The notes beneath the pieces are model-generated. The model was given only the letters and a program-made list of their open reading frames with translations. It did not search any database and was not told the origin of the DNA. This document shows positions 16,843-27,161 of a DNA stretch of 64,000 nt, in pieces. The number at the start of each line of letters is the position of its first letter. Position 1 is the stretch's first letter. Both the position numbers and the translations under genes were made by a program. Source of the stretch: an uncultured Sulfurovum sp. (lineage in GTDB: Bacteria; Campylobacterota; Campylobacteria; Campylobacterales; Sulfurovaceae). The stretch covers positions 58,825 through 122,824 of the forward strand of contig CACVAX010000018.1 in assembly GCA_902727935.1 (NCBI GenBank). The letters are read 5' to 3'.

Positions 16843-18528
16843 ATGTTTAAAATACTCTATACACTATTTATTCTTTTCATTTTACTAGGTTGTTCGGGTA
16901 CAACCCCCATAGTAGTAGAAGGCGAAGGTTCAAAAATCATTGGAACAATCACTTATGATAGAGTTCCTGTTGAGGTAGATACTATGGGTTCAGCACGGCT
17001 TAATTATGCACAAACCTATAGAGGAACAGGAAAGTATTTAGTCATAAAAGCCTTAGATGAAAACAATCAGGTGTTGGCACAGACAACGAGTAATAATGTT
17101 GGAGAATATACGCTTTATGTTCCAGAAAATACAGCTGTTAAAATACGTGCTTATGCCAGAATGTTCAAAGAGAATGTTTGGGATTTATCTGTTGTGGATA
17201 ATACAAATCAAAAGTCCATGTATGTCATAGAAGGTTCATTGTATAACAGTGGTGATGCTGATAGTCGAAGAGATCTTCATGCACCTTCTGGTTGGGATGG
17301 ACAGAGTTATTCTCAACCACGTGATGCAGCTCCTTTTGCTATTTTGGATAGTATCAATACCATTATGCAAAAAGTTATTCTTGCGAGTCCAGACATTCAA
17401 TTTCCTCAACTACTGATTAATTGGTCTGTGAATAACGTTTCTGTAGGGGGCAATACTTCTTTAGGTCAAATTGGTACTTCTAGTTATACTTCAGATGATG
17501 GAAACATGTGGATTTTAGGTGATGCTAATTCAGATACGGATGAATATGATGACCATATCATCATTCATGAATGGGCACACTTTTTTGAAGACAAGTTTTC
17601 GCGTTCAGATAGTATTGGAGGAGGACACTCTTCAGGTGATGCACTTGATATTCGTGTTGCATTTGGAGAAGGTTTTGGTAATGCCATGTCTGCGATTGCG
17701 ACAGATAACCCTATCTATTTTGACACTTCTGGATACAACCAATCAGCTGGTTGGTATATGAACATTGAATCATCAGCTCAAGAAAATCCAGGTTGGTTTT
17801 CTGAAGCGTCAATTCAAAGAATATTGTATGATTTATATGATTCGAACAATGAAGGTTCAGACCAAGCGAGTTTAGGTTTTAGACCCATTTTTAATGCCAT
17901 GGTAGGTAAAGAGCGAAATGCTAAAGCCTTCACAAGTATTTTTACTTTTATTGATGCTTTAAAGTCTGAAAATAGTTCATCTGCAGCAAGTATTGACCAA
18001 GTTGTTTCCTCTGAACGTATTAATACCATTCATGACCCTTATGGTAATTACCGAAGTAATACAGCCAATGGTCTTTTTACCACCCCTCTTTATCGTACGT
18101 TAGAAGTAGGTAAATGGATTACGCAATGTAACAATAATGTGTATGGTGTTTATAACAAATTAGGAAATCGTACTTATGTCAAAGTGAATATTCCTTCAGC
18201 TGGTATTTATACCTTTGGTGCTAAACCTTATGGTTCAGCTTATGGTGACCCTGATATCGTGCTTTATAACACCACTTATCCATTTGACATTCAAGGCATG
18301 TCTCCACTCGAAGGAGAAAGCTCAGATGCTTTAACCATGAACTTAGAAGCTAAAGAGTATATGTTAGAAGTGTATGACAGTGCCTATAATAATAGTTGTT
18401 TTGTAATCAATTTGGAACAGGGGCAAGGAGGTATTCAAATGGGTAAACTGAACAATGGTTCAGTAAATAGTGCCAAACCAATCTTTAATAACCATCGTCG
18501 TCCAGAACGCAGACCACAGTCTAAATAA
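16843..18528 (+). CDS. Putative zinc metalloprotease lipoprotein
   Basis: 561 residues with a lipobox (LLGCSG, Cys17). Residues about 30-110 form a carboxypeptidase-regulatory-like beta domain. A gluzincin-like motif follows: His242-Glu-Trp-Ala-His246 with a candidate third ligand Glu276 in FGEGFGNA. The C-terminal part (about 420-540) looks like a pre-peptidase C-terminal beta domain (GIYTFGAKPYG, EYMLEVYDS). This suggests a surface or periplasmic protease; the family is not one I can name with certainty. It is followed after 11 bases by a small secreted-protein gene in the same direction. Confidence 0.75.
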   Translation: MFKILYTLFILFILLGCSGTTPIVVEGEGSKIIGTITYDRVPVEVDTMGSARLNYAQTYRGTGKYLVIKALDENNQVLAQTTSNNVGEYTLYVPENTAVKIRAYARMFKENVWDLSVVDNTNQKSMYVIEGSLYNSGDADSRRDLHAPSGWDGQSYSQPRDAAPFAILDSINTIMQKVILASPDIQFPQLLINWSVNNVSVGGNTSLGQIGTSSYTSDDGNMWILGDANSDTDEYDDHIIIHEWAHFFEDKFSRSDSIGGGHSSGDALDIRVAFGEGFGNAMSAIATDNPIYFDTSGYNQSAGWYMNIESSAQENPGWFSEASIQRILYDLYDSNNEGSDQASLGFRPIFNAMVGKERNAKAFTSIFTFIDALKSENSSSAASIDQVVSSERINTIHDPYGNYRSNTANGLFTTPLYRTLEVGKWITQCNNNVYGVYNKLGNRTYVKVNIPSAGIYTFGAKPYGSAYGDPDIVLYNTTYPFDIQGMSPLEGESSDALTMNLEAKEYMLEVYDSAYNNSCFVINLEQGQGGIQMGKLNNGSVNSAKPIFNNHRRPERRPQSK

Positions 18529-18539
18529 AAGGAAAAATC

Positions 18540-19088
18540 ATGAAGAAAATCACTTTGAAAGTAATAATTTTATTACTAAGTCCATTATTATTTACTTTAG
18601 GACTCAATGCTCAAAATAGCGTTTCAGGTTCAACCTTCCATCAATACTCTAAACCAGGTGCACCTGTGGACATGAGTTTTGAGACAGAGGAAGTTGGGGT
18701 TGATGAAGTTTCAGATGTTAATATTAGCCTTTCTACATCAAGTATGAAGGGTACGTTATCGGTATTAATTACCGTTGATAAAGATTTAGAAAGCTTAAAA
18801 GAGTTTGACAAAGATATAAGTTTTGAAATCAAACCAACTCAACAAAATTTTTTAATTGACTTACAAGTTAAAGCAAAAAAAGAAGGTCTTTACTATATTC
18901 GTCTTTTAACCAAAATAGATAAAGGTTATGGTCCTAAATTACGCTCTTTTGCAGTTCCTGTTTATGTAGGAAAGAGTTCGAATGTTCTCAATGAAAATCT
19001 TAATACTCGTATGAAAGCTTTAGGTTCGGGTGAAAATATTTCTGTCTCAAAAGCTGTGGAAACCATTAAAATCCTTAAAGAGAAATAA
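18540..19088 (+). CDS. Secreted beta-rich protein of unknown function
   Basis: 182 residues with a signal peptide (about 1-24, ending GLNAQ). The rest alternates strand-like segments without cysteines, similar in feel to an Ig-like or DUF-type accessory domain. The start has an AAAGGAAAA site right after the upstream stop, only 11 bases away, so it is co-transcribed with the metalloprotease-like gene and probably works with it as partner, inhibitor or substrate. No named family recognised. Confidence 0.7.
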   Translation: MKKITLKVIILLLSPLLFTLGLNAQNSVSGSTFHQYSKPGAPVDMSFETEEVGVDEVSDVNISLSTSSMKGTLSVLITVDKDLESLKEFDKDISFEIKPTQQNFLIDLQVKAKKEGLYYIRLLTKIDKGYGPKLRSFAVPVYVGKSSNVLNENLNTRMKALGSGENISVSKAVETIKILKEK

Positions 19089-19110
19089 CAAGAATTTAAA
19101 ATATTCTCGA

Positions 19111-19116
19111 TATAAT
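19111..19116 (+). promoter_or_regulatory. -10 box of the rpmI-rplT operon
   Basis: CGATATAATACGCG gives a start near 19123 and a 40-base leader that contains a small hairpin (CTCAT/ATGAG) and an AAAGGAA ribosome-binding site before rpmI. Confidence 0.5.
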
Positions 19117-19162
19117 ACGCGACCTCATTCTCTATGAGTAAATACGACAGAAAGGAACAAAC

Positions 19163-19354
19163 ATGCCAAAAATGAAAAGCGTTAAAGGTGCTGTAAAGCG
19201 TTTTAAAGTTAAAAAATCTGGTAAAATCAAAAGAGGGACTGCTTTTAGATCTCATATTTTGACTAAAGTTGATGGAGCTTCACACAGAGCGATGAGAAGT
19301 CCAAAATATGTTAGCAAAGCTGATGCAGCTAATATTAAAGAGATGATTAACTAG
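19163..19354 (+). CDS. rpmI: Ribosomal protein bL35
   Basis: 63 residues, very basic, beginning PKMKSVKGAVKRFKVKKSGK, which is the bL35 signature. It belongs to the large ribosomal subunit. infC, often the first gene of this operon, is not directly upstream here; the preceding genes are unrelated secreted proteins and a promoter lies in between. Confidence 0.95.
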   Translation: MPKMKSVKGAVKRFKVKKSGKIKRGTAFRSHILTKVDGASHRAMRSPKYVSKADAANIKEMIN

Positions 19355-19472
19355 TTTTAGTTTAAGTATCACAAGCAATAACTCCTAAAATATTAGGACA
19401 AGTTCATTTTAGATTTTATATCATAAAAAATGACACCAATACTAAAATATAGTACTTAGGTAAAGGAAAACC

Positions 19473-19829
19473 ATGAGAGTAAGAACAGGTACGGTTAGAA
19501 CCCGTCGTCACAAAAGATTATTGAAACAAGCTAGAGGATTTTACTCTGGTAGAAGAAAACACTTCAGAAAAGCTAAAGAGCAATTAGAACGTTCATTAGT
19601 ATATGCTTATAGAGACAGAAGACAAAAGAAAAGAGATTTCAGAAGACTTTGGATTGTAAGAATCAATGCTGCTGCAAGATTAAATGATATGAACTACTCA
19701 ACATTCATGCATGGTCTTAAAGTTGCAAATATCGAACTTGACAGAAAAATTTTAGCTGACATGGCTATGAATGCTCCTGAAGCATTTACAAAAGTAGCAG
19801 AAGCTTCAAAAGCTGCATTGGCTGCTTAA
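19473..19829 (+). CDS. rplT: Ribosomal protein bL20
   Basis: 118 residues, the normal length, with the basic helical N-terminus ([15 protein letters not shown]) and [11 protein letters not shown] core of bL20. L20 assembles early in the 50S subunit and in other bacteria represses its own operon by binding the leader. The 118-base spacer from rpmI holds a 6-bp hairpin (TCCTAA 19383-19388 with TTAGGA 19393-19398), a possible control or processing element. A strong hairpin follows the gene. Confidence 0.96.
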   Translation: MRVRTGTVRTRRHKRLLKQARGFYSGRRKHFRKAKEQLERSLVYAYRDRRQKKRDFRRLWIVRINAAARLNDMNYSTFMHGLKVANIELDRKILADMAMNAPEAFTKVAEASKAALAA

Positions 19830-19841
19830 TCTTTTTCGACC

Positions 19842-19885
19842 CTATATTTGAGAAATTAACCCCTCAAATATAGCTTTCTTCTTAA
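19842..19885 (+). terminator. Intrinsic terminator after rplT
   Basis: An 11-bp perfect stem (CTATATTTGAG at 19842-19852 with CTCAAATATAG at 19863-19873) is followed by CTTTCTTCTTAAC. It closes the ribosomal-protein operon. The remainder of the gap to 20085 is AT-rich and probably carries the next promoter. Confidence 0.7.
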
Positions 19886-20085
19886 CTTTTCATACAATTA
19901 AACTATTCCAAGCATCATTTTTACGCTTTTATAAAAGCTTTTATCAAAAATAAATTACATTAAGATATAATATAAAAAAACAAAGTATATTAAAACAGTT
20001 TTTAAATACTTTATAAAATTATTTATTATTTAATATAGTTTAATAATGGAGTATTAAGATACTTTTATAGAAAATAAGGAAAAAA

Positions 20086-20796
20086 ATGACTTATTCAATC
20101 CCAAAAAAACATAATAGAAACATCTCTTTATATAAAACCAACAAATCAGAGATAGCCCCCACTACCATCACTTTAAGCCAAAAGAATATTAATAAAAAAA
20201 GTTACCAAGCTTATACTAAATTTCAATATTTACAAAAGCGTACTGTGGATTTTTTCATTGGAGGACTTTTATTTTTTATCTCAATGCCTGTAATTATTTA
20301 TACCATTTATAGAATTAGAAGAGAATCTCCCGGACCAATTTTTTTCAAACAAACACGTATCGGATTAAATGGAAAAACATTTACGTGTTATAAGTTTAGA
20401 AGTATGCATAGCAATAGCAAATTTAACCCTTATACGCAAGAAAATGATTCACGTATTTTTCCTTTTGGTAATATTATGCGACAAATGCGTATTGATGAGT
20501 TACCTCAACTTTTTAATATAATAAAAGGTGAAATGCATCTTATTGGTCCTCGTGCTGAATGGGACATATTGGTTAAAGATTATGAAAAAATTATTCCCAA
20601 CTATCATGACCGGCACTTAGTCGCACCAGGTATAACAGGTTTAGCACAAGTGCAATATCCTTATGGACGTAATATTAAAGATGCAAAAAATAAATTAAAG
20701 TATGATAGACTTTACATAGATTCCTGGTCTTTATTTCTTGAATTAAAAGTGGTATGGAGAACAATTAAAGTAATTCTTGGAAGAAGAGGTATGTAA
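20086..20796 (+). CDS. Bacterial sugar-phosphate transferase (WcaJ/WbaP catalytic type)
   Basis: 236 residues. After about 40 polar residues comes a re-entrant/membrane helix (about 50-72), then the polyprenyl-phosphate sugar-1-phosphate transferase domain: PIFFKQTRIG, CYKFRSMH, RIDELPQLFNIIKGEMHLIGPR and PGITGLAQVQ are all intact. It starts a lipid-linked glycan for an exopolysaccharide, O-antigen or glycoprotein by moving a sugar phosphate onto undecaprenyl phosphate. It lacks the N-terminal CoA-binding-like domain of full-length WcaJ. It stands alone, with no glycosyltransferase cluster nearby, so which glycan it serves is open. Confidence 0.9.
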   Translation: MTYSIPKKHNRNISLYKTNKSEIAPTTITLSQKNINKKSYQAYTKFQYLQKRTVDFFIGGLLFFISMPVIIYTIYRIRRESPGPIFFKQTRIGLNGKTFTCYKFRSMHSNSKFNPYTQENDSRIFPFGNIMRQMRIDELPQLFNIIKGEMHLIGPRAEWDILVKDYEKIIPNYHDRHLVAPGITGLAQVQYPYGRNIKDAKNKLKYDRLYIDSWSLFLELKVVWRTIKVILGRRGM

Positions 20797-20833
20797 TGAG
20801 ATATCTTTTAAGTTTTAAATTTTAAATTATTTC

Positions 20834-20853
20834 TGGCTCTTTTTCAAGAGCCA
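20834..20853. terminator. Hairpin between convergent genes
   Basis: An 8-bp stem (TGGCTCTT/AAGAGCCA, 4-base loop) lies between the sugar transferase and the end of the alpha-2-macroglobulin gene. T-richness is moderate on both sides, so it may serve both directions. Confidence 0.45.
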
Positions 20854-20860
20854 AAAATAC

Positions 20861-23800
20861 TTATTTTTCTTTCCAAAGTTCCACAGCACTTACTAAAAGT
20901 TTCCCCTCTTTCTCTACTACGCTTAAAAGATGATTGCTTTGACCTTTTAAGGTTTTTTTCCCATTGTTAATATGGTAATCAAAACTTATTTTTACCTTGA
21001 CTTCTTTGGTGTTTGTATGGTCTTTTTCAATAGAAGTTTCAATATTCGCATAGGCTCGTTTTGACCAATCTTTAAAATAGTCTCTTTTATCAGCTAAGAG
21101 TTGATCTTTTGTAAAGTTGGTATTTCTAAAGTAAATGTTTAGAGGAAAGTTAAAGTACTTTGAAAAGGCAAGAGGGTTGTTTGAATTCATCTCTTCTTGA
21201 TATATTTTTCGTACTAAAGCTTCTGCTTTTTTCTCAAAAGTCTTTTGCTTTATTTCCTCTTTGTTTGTTGCAGTATTGGGTTCTTTAGCATTTGTTAAAC
21301 TTTTTACCTTTAGGCTCGTAGCCATTTTGGCATGGTCTGTTATCCGTGGGTCATACATCGCCTCGGCAATGGTTGCTGGAAGTTTACATTCTCCCACACT
21401 CGAAGCCAATAGAGGAGAATAGATAACACCTTTGTTCTCAATGCTAATATTTTTCTTTAATCCTCTATTATAAGCTCTTTTATCAGCCAAATTAATAAAA
21501 TGCAAGATTCGGTCATCTTGTATCTCTTTATGAGCTAGATGGATATTTTCATTTTTAAATTGAGGAGCATGTTCTTTGATGTTATTATTAATAATACTAA
21601 GACAAGCAGGTATTTTTTGGTTCACCACTACATGGTCGATTTTTCCATAGTTGACCACCGTTATTTTAGAGAAAAATTTGTCTCCTTGTTTGAGGTTATT
21701 TAAGTCTACAGTAGCACCATTTGCATCTATAAATGCTTGTTTAATACTCAGTTCTTTTTGGCTTGAGAGTTGATTTTTAAGCTTTTTTGGAAGATTTTTA
21801 ACCAACTCAATCGAATAACTTATACTGCTACTATGAGGAATGAGTTTTATACTAGAGCTACTTAGTTTTTCTATACTAAGTAATTTAGGTTTTTTATAGT
21901 TTAAATTTTTTGCATTGACTTCAACATTGACATCAATTTGTTTATTTTTAGGTGTTCCCAAATAGCTACTAATGGCTTTAAGTGCCACAGCTTTTTCTTG
22001 GGTTGAATAGAGTTTAGAAAACTCTTTTTGAATGGCATCTAAATCATGTGCATCTTTTTTAAAGTATTTGGTTTTAACAATAAAGTACAACATCTTATCT
22101 CGTAGGGTTGATTCAAAGTTTCCACTTTGATTTCCATACGTTCTATAGTTGGCAGCAACCAGTTTTGCACTATTTTCATTGAAAAGTTTTTCAGCTTTTT
22201 CCTCTTTGCCTGTGGCTTTTAAAATTGCAGCCATATAGAAGGTAGCTAAGAAATTGTCTTTATAGGTTTTTTTCTCATAGAGCATGTTGGCTGTACTTGA
22301 AGAGAGTTGATGGTTTTCACTTAAGATATATGCTGCATAGAGTTGATGGAATTTACTGTATTTTGCTTGGTATCTTCCACTTTCTGAAGCAACAGCATTG
22401 AGCATACTAAGGGTTTTCTTTTTAAGATTTTCTTTGACAGCACCATTGGCTTGGGCAATTTCAAGTAAGGTTTGTGCTGCATAAAGAGAGGCATAAGGTG
22501 AGACGTTATCTCCTCCTTCCCAGTATTCAAACTCACCATAATAGTTTTGCATGTTGTCGAGTTTTTTAATCCCTTGTAAAATAAAGTTTTCACTCTCCTT
22601 AACCAAACTATCATGTTTTAAAAATGCTTTAGCATGATGCATAGCAGAGAGTTGAGAAGAGGTTTGTTCAGCACAACCATAAGGGTAAGCAATCAAATAT
22701 TTTAAATCATCTCTCAATGCACCAATGAGGTTATCTGAAATATTAATATAGGCTTTAGCCCCCTCATAGGCTTTTGGAACTTGAAATGTTTGTTGAGCAG
22801 AACTGATACCTTTAAAAGTTTTGGTTGAGAGTGGATAAGGGCTAAAGATTGGGAGTTCAAGTGCTTTAGAAACTTCGGTATCTTCATATTTGGCAAGAAG
22901 TACAATGTTTCCTTTGCCTACACTGTTTGCTGAAAGTTTTGCTACCGTAGACTTTGAACTGTTTGCAGGAACATCCAGTGTGTTTGCTTGAAGTTCTAAG
23001 GCTAAATTATCAGAGTTTACTGAAGAAAGGGTAATGGTTTTAGGGGTTTTAGTGGTATTAAAAACACGTACAGGTACGTCGATTTTATCTCCTACGAGTG
23101 CATAGAGAGGAAAAGAAGGTTTTATCATCACATCATCTTTGATGTATATTTCTTGTGCGTTTACGCCAATGCTATCTTCATTGATAGCCATGACAACAAT
23201 TTCAGCTCTACCGTTAAATTCTGGAATATTAATGTCTAAATTTACCATAGCATCTGTACTCTCTAGGATACCAGACCAAATCATAAAAGGTTTAATACGT
23301 TTACCTAAGTCAGGTGCTAGATGTTTTTGTTTGAGACTTAGCATATCACCAGCACCAAAGTCAACCAGTTTACCTTCAGCTATATGACTTAGGAGTTGGT
23401 CGTAAAGGTCATAGTAACTAAGTTGCTTTTTAGAGGGTTCATTAAAATAATCAAAGATTTTTGGAGCTTGTTGATCAAGTAGTTGTAAAATACCTTTATC
23501 AACAATGCTAATAAGTACCTTGGAGGGTTTAGAGGTTTTAATACTTATGGGTAAGGTAGTTTTTGACTTACTAACCTTAGTAACATTCATATCGATTTTA
23601 ATTTTATGGATTTCACGGTTAGGTTTTACAAAGGCATAACCCATTGCTCTAAAAGGTATGAGACCAGAAGCTCTGTTGGTTGCACGTATAACGGTGGCAT
23701 GAACACGTAGCCCTCGTTGTAGTGCTTCAGTGATTTTGAGCGATGTTTTTGCCACGCCTTTTGAAAGTTCAAGTACTTTGTAGTTATCGACTTTTTCACC

Positions 23801-26563
23801 TTCTAAAGTGAGAAGAAGTTGTCCTTCTAAGATAGGAGATTTTATTTGTATGTCAAGGGTGTCACCTTTTTTGTAAAGTCGATCTTCAAATTTTATTTCA
23901 ACCGTTTGTAAGTTATTTTTAGGGGAAACATTGGAGTAATTCCATGAAAATACATCAAAACTTTGAGAAGCAGAGTGTCTTCCTAAACGGTCATGAATTT
24001 CGATAATATAGTTACCATTTTTGAGAACTTCTCGTGAAAAACCTTCATTGCTTTTAAAACTAAAATTATCCACAATGGTGGTTTCTTTATCCCAGTTATA
24101 ATGTCCATCAGAATAATCATAGTGCCACTCTACTTGTTTGACAACAGCATAAAGTTTACGATTGATTAGCTGATTGCTATTCGGGTCAATTAAAACAGCT
24201 TTACCTTCTAATTTCTCTCCTTTTTCAAAAGAGTTTTTATTAATTTTTAATCCAACCATGGCTTGATAAGGATAGATTTTAACTTTTTTATAGGCTGAAA
24301 CAGGTTGGGCATCATCCATAATGGTAACCCCTAACATGGCTTCTAAAATAGAAGGTACTTTTTGTTTTAGTGAATTTTTGATGACCATTTTAAATGCTCC
24401 TTTAGCATCTAAAACAATCTCTTCACTGTGATTTATATAGGTATTGATGTTACTGTTAGCCAAAGATTCATTGCTAAAGCCATAGTTTTTAAAGGCTTCA
24501 TTTACATAGTTGATAGGACGAGCATTGAGGCTTACTTTTCCTTGTAAGTTGGCAGCATCAGCCCCAAAAAGATACGAAGAATGAATGTCTACGTGCATAA
24601 GCTCATCTATTTGATAAATTTCTTTGTCTGTTTTGATGCTGTTTTCAATTTTAGGAGGCATAAAGGCTTCGACTTTAATGGTTTTATAGCCTATCATTTT
24701 TTTGCCAATATAGACTGCGAGTCTATAATTTCCTGTTTGGTCATTGGCATCAAGTTGATAATTAAAGTCAATTAATCCATAGTTGTCTGTATGATAAACT
24801 TTTTCATGAACTTTTTTCCCATAAAGCTCTTTAAACACAACTTTCACAGGCAGTTTAGAAGCTGAAATAAAATCTCTGTCCTTTACGGTGATTAACGCAT
24901 TAATTTTTGCTTTTGGACGAACAATATTGGATTGAAAATAGACATGGGCTTTAAAACGTTCAACTTTTTCTAAAAGTTGTTTTGTTGAAGGGGAGTTGAT
25001 GCTTTCGTTAAGTGTTAAAAAGTTTTTGTCATTGGCACTCTGAACAATAATACCCTTGACAAGGGGTTTTAACATGGCTTTATTGATAATGGCGATGCCA
25101 TCAGCATTGGTTTTACCTTGGGCTAAGAGTTGATTGTTCATGCCATAAACTTCTACTTTTGCTCCTTTGATGGGTTTGGCTTGGTCTAAAGAGAAGACAG
25201 AAACAAAAGCTTGTTTTTTTGCGATGTTTGCTGTAATTCCAAGATTAGAAAGAAAAAGGATTTTAGAAGCAGAACGTTCCTCTTGTTTATCAGCAATTGC
25301 TTCTGTGTAACGTAGGGTAATTTTATACACACCCACAGCCAAGTTGTTTTTATTGAGGTCTAAGAGTTTAAATTTTTGTTTGAGGAGGGTATTTTTTTCT
25401 TGATTGAGTATAAGCTCTTTCGAAAAAATTTCTTTTGTATATTGAGCAACATGTTCTTCTTTCGCATTGCTAAAGTTCATAAAATAACGTAAGTTATCCT
25501 CTAAGACACGCTCTACAATCAAGGTAGCTTTATCAATATTTATGGAAGAAAAGGCAAGTTCTCCAGTGTTAGAAATATAAGGCTTATCTTCATCAAAGAG
25601 AACTACTTTAGCACGGTCAGGAGTTTTTAATGTGTAATGTACCTCTTCTTTAAGTTCACGATAATAAGAAGTAAGTCCTGCTTTTAGGGTTACTTTATAG
25701 CTACTATTGGGTTTAAATTCTTTTGAGCTGATGTCATGATAATAGTAAGCATCTTGAATACCATAACGCTTTCGCATACTTGACCCTAAATATTTATAGT
25801 CACTTACTTGAAAGTTTTCTATGCCTTCAATCTTTATGCTCTCTTTGGTGTGGTCTGTTAAGTTGTCATTAACAAAAATACGCAGAGCAAAGTCTCCATT
25901 ACTTAGGGCAACCATTTGAGGAGCATTAACCATATCCATGGATTTTTTTTCAGGGTCAAGCTTGGCTTTTTTGTTTGCTTCATTAAAGCTTTCACGATAG
26001 TTTTGAGGATAAGTTGTACCATGAACCGTGGTGAGTTTAGAATTAATATTTAGTTCTATAGTACTTGTACCCACAGCTTCGTTAATTTTTAGTACCAGCT
26101 CTGTTTGGCTATGTTCTAAGACCTTATAGTTCAGGGTGGTTCTAGCAAGTTTATCTATTTTAGTAAGCGTTAATCCTTGCTGAATGCTTTTTAAATTAAT
26201 GGCATTATTAAAGCTTAAACGTAGTAACTTCTCTTTCTTGAAATAGTCAGTAGAAACGACAGAAAAAGCTTCGGTTGTAAATTTAAGAGCTGTACCCTGA
26301 TAGGTACACTGGTAACTTGTCGAAGCTTCTAAGGGTTTTTGAGGAATTACTTTTAATTTAGAAGAAGATTCAATTTTATAAACAGCAGAGAGTTTTGGAG
26401 AACAAGAGAGTAAAGGTTGGTGGGTATAACTCAAGCTTGTGTCAAAGCTTGAAGCTGTGTTGTTAAGCTCAAAAGAGAGATTAACAGCTATGGGACTTTT
26501 TAGAGCAGTTATTTCTGCAAAAAGCAAAGAGGTGAAAAGTAGAGGAAGAAGGATTTTTTTCAT
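20861..26563 (-). CDS. Bacterial alpha-2-macroglobulin with extra C-terminal domain
   Basis: 1900 residues, longer than E. coli YfhM (about 1650). The signal peptide (about 1-16) has no lipobox, so the protein is probably soluble in the periplasm instead of a lipoprotein. MG-type beta domains fill the first 1200 residues; the thioester motif is intact at Cys1297-Ala-Glu-Gln1300 in YPYGCAEQTS, followed by the helical thioester domain. Residues from about 1770 to the end form an additional small alpha/beta domain that resembles an NTF2-like fold. Bacterial macroglobulins trap invading proteases and are coupled to PBP1C, whose gene lies upstream on the same strand. Confidence 0.93.
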   Translation of the reverse strand: MKKILLPLLFTSLLFAEITALKSPIAVNLSFELNNTASSFDTSLSYTHQPLLSCSPKLSAVYKIESSSKLKVIPQKPLEASTSYQCTYQGTALKFTTEAFSVVSTDYFKKEKLLRLSFNNAINLKSIQQGLTLTKIDKLARTTLNYKVLEHSQTELVLKINEAVGTSTIELNINSKLTTVHGTTYPQNYRESFNEANKKAKLDPEKKSMDMVNAPQMVALSNGDFALRIFVNDNLTDHTKESIKIEGIENFQVSDYKYLGSSMRKRYGIQDAYYYHDISSKEFKPNSSYKVTLKAGLTSYYRELKEEVHYTLKTPDRAKVVLFDEDKPYISNTGELAFSSINIDKATLIVERVLEDNLRYFMNFSNAKEEHVAQYTKEIFSKELILNQEKNTLLKQKFKLLDLNKNNLAVGVYKITLRYTEAIADKQEERSASKILFLSNLGITANIAKKQAFVSVFSLDQAKPIKGAKVEVYGMNNQLLAQGKTNADGIAIINKAMLKPLVKGIIVQSANDKNFLTLNESINSPSTKQLLEKVERFKAHVYFQSNIVRPKAKINALITVKDRDFISASKLPVKVVFKELYGKKVHEKVYHTDNYGLIDFNYQLDANDQTGNYRLAVYIGKKMIGYKTIKVEAFMPPKIENSIKTDKEIYQIDELMHVDIHSSYLFGADAANLQGKVSLNARPINYVNEAFKNYGFSNESLANSNINTYINHSEEIVLDAKGAFKMVIKNSLKQKVPSILEAMLGVTIMDDAQPVSAYKKVKIYPYQAMVGLKINKNSFEKGEKLEGKAVLIDPNSNQLINRKLYAVVKQVEWHYDYSDGHYNWDKETTIVDNFSFKSNEGFSREVLKNGNYIIEIHDRLGRHSASQSFDVFSWNYSNVSPKNNLQTVEIKFEDRLYKKGDTLDIQIKSPILEGQLLLTLEGEKVDNYKVLELSKGVAKTSLKITEALQRGLRVHATVIRATNRASGLIPFRAMGYAFVKPNREIHKIKIDMNVTKVSKSKTTLPISIKTSKPSKVLISIVDKGILQLLDQQAPKIFDYFNEPSKKQLSYYDLYDQLLSHIAEGKLVDFGAGDMLSLKQKHLAPDLGKRIKPFMIWSGILESTDAMVNLDINIPEFNGRAEIVVMAINEDSIGVNAQEIYIKDDVMIKPSFPLYALVGDKIDVPVRVFNTTKTPKTITLSSVNSDNLALELQANTLDVPANSSKSTVAKLSANSVGKGNIVLLAKYEDTEVSKALELPIFSPYPLSTKTFKGISSAQQTFQVPKAYEGAKAYINISDNLIGALRDDLKYLIAYPYGCAEQTSSQLSAMHHAKAFLKHDSLVKESENFILQGIKKLDNMQNYYGEFEYWEGGDNVSPYASLYAAQTLLEIAQANGAVKENLKKKTLSMLNAVASESGRYQAKYSKFHQLYAAYILSENHQLSSSTANMLYEKKTYKDNFLATFYMAAILKATGKEEKAEKLFNENSAKLVAANYRTYGNQSGNFESTLRDKMLYFIVKTKYFKKDAHDLDAIQKEFSKLYSTQEKAVALKAISSYLGTPKNKQIDVNVEVNAKNLNYKKPKLLSIEKLSSSSIKLIPHSSSISYSIELVKNLPKKLKNQLSSQKELSIKQAFIDANGATVDLNNLKQGDKFFSKITVVNYGKIDHVVVNQKIPACLSIINNNIKEHAPQFKNENIHLAHKEIQDDRILHFINLADKRAYNRGLKKNISIENKGVIYSPLLASSVGECKLPATIAEAMYDPRITDHAKMATSLKVKSLTNAKEPNTATNKEEIKQKTFEKKAEALVRKIYQEEMNSNNPLAFSKYFNFPLNIYFRNTNFTKDQLLADKRDYFKDWSKRAYANIETSIEKDHTNTKEVKVKISFDYHINNGKKTLKGQSNHLLSVVEKEGKLLVSAVELWKEK

Positions 26564-26668
26564 GGTAGGCTCTTTTTGTTTATTTTAACGTAATATTATG
26601 ATAAAAAGTGACTTATTTGATATTTTATGCTACGGTACGCTATAAAATATAATTTACAAGGAAAATTA

Positions 26669-27157
26669 ATGTATAAAATTGCATCGATGGCAGTCATAAG
26701 TGGAAGCCTACTTTTTTTAGGATGTTCAAGCAAAGAGCCTAATAAAGAAGTAATAGCACAAGAAGCAACAGCGAGTAATGACATCTATACAAAGGTAATT
26801 AACAAAAGCATTCAAGAGTGTCAAGAGCATAACATAACCTTAGATTCTAAACGCACAAATGAATTTATGCGAAGAAGCCCAAAAAAAACCATTGAAGTAG
26901 CAGCCCAAGAGACAGCGAAAACTCCTAAAAAACTTTGTCAGTTTTTTGCTGAAGAGACCTCTGTTGAGAAAATTGAACAATCTCTTGTTTTAGCAAATCG
27001 CATTATTCAAAGTTGTCAAAAAGTAGGTGTGAATTTACCCAAAGATGCCATAGAGAATAAAGTACGTACTTTACCATTTTTTGTAATTAGAAAAGGTTTG
27101 TCGATGAATAAAGAGAGTTCTTTAGAAGAGTGTAACTTAATGCAGAAGAAATATTAA
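26669..27157 (+). CDS. Small lipoprotein between the macroglobulin and pbpC genes
   Basis: 162 residues from the ATG at 26669, preceded by AAGGAAAA; an upstream in-frame ATG at 26627 would spoil the signal. The lipobox is LFLGC (Cys19). The mature part is helical with four further cysteines spaced as two pairs (ECQEH...KLCQF and QSCQK...EECNL) suggesting disulfides and two related halves. Family not recognised. It runs against both neighbours and ends 4 bases from the convergent pbpC stop. Confidence 0.72.
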   Translation: MYKIASMAVISGSLLFLGCSSKEPNKEVIAQEATASNDIYTKVINKSIQECQEHNITLDSKRTNEFMRRSPKKTIEVAAQETAKTPKKLCQFFAEETSVEKIEQSLVLANRIIQSCQKVGVNLPKDAIENKVRTLPFFVIRKGLSMNKESSLEECNLMQKKY

Positions 27158-27161
27158 TAGG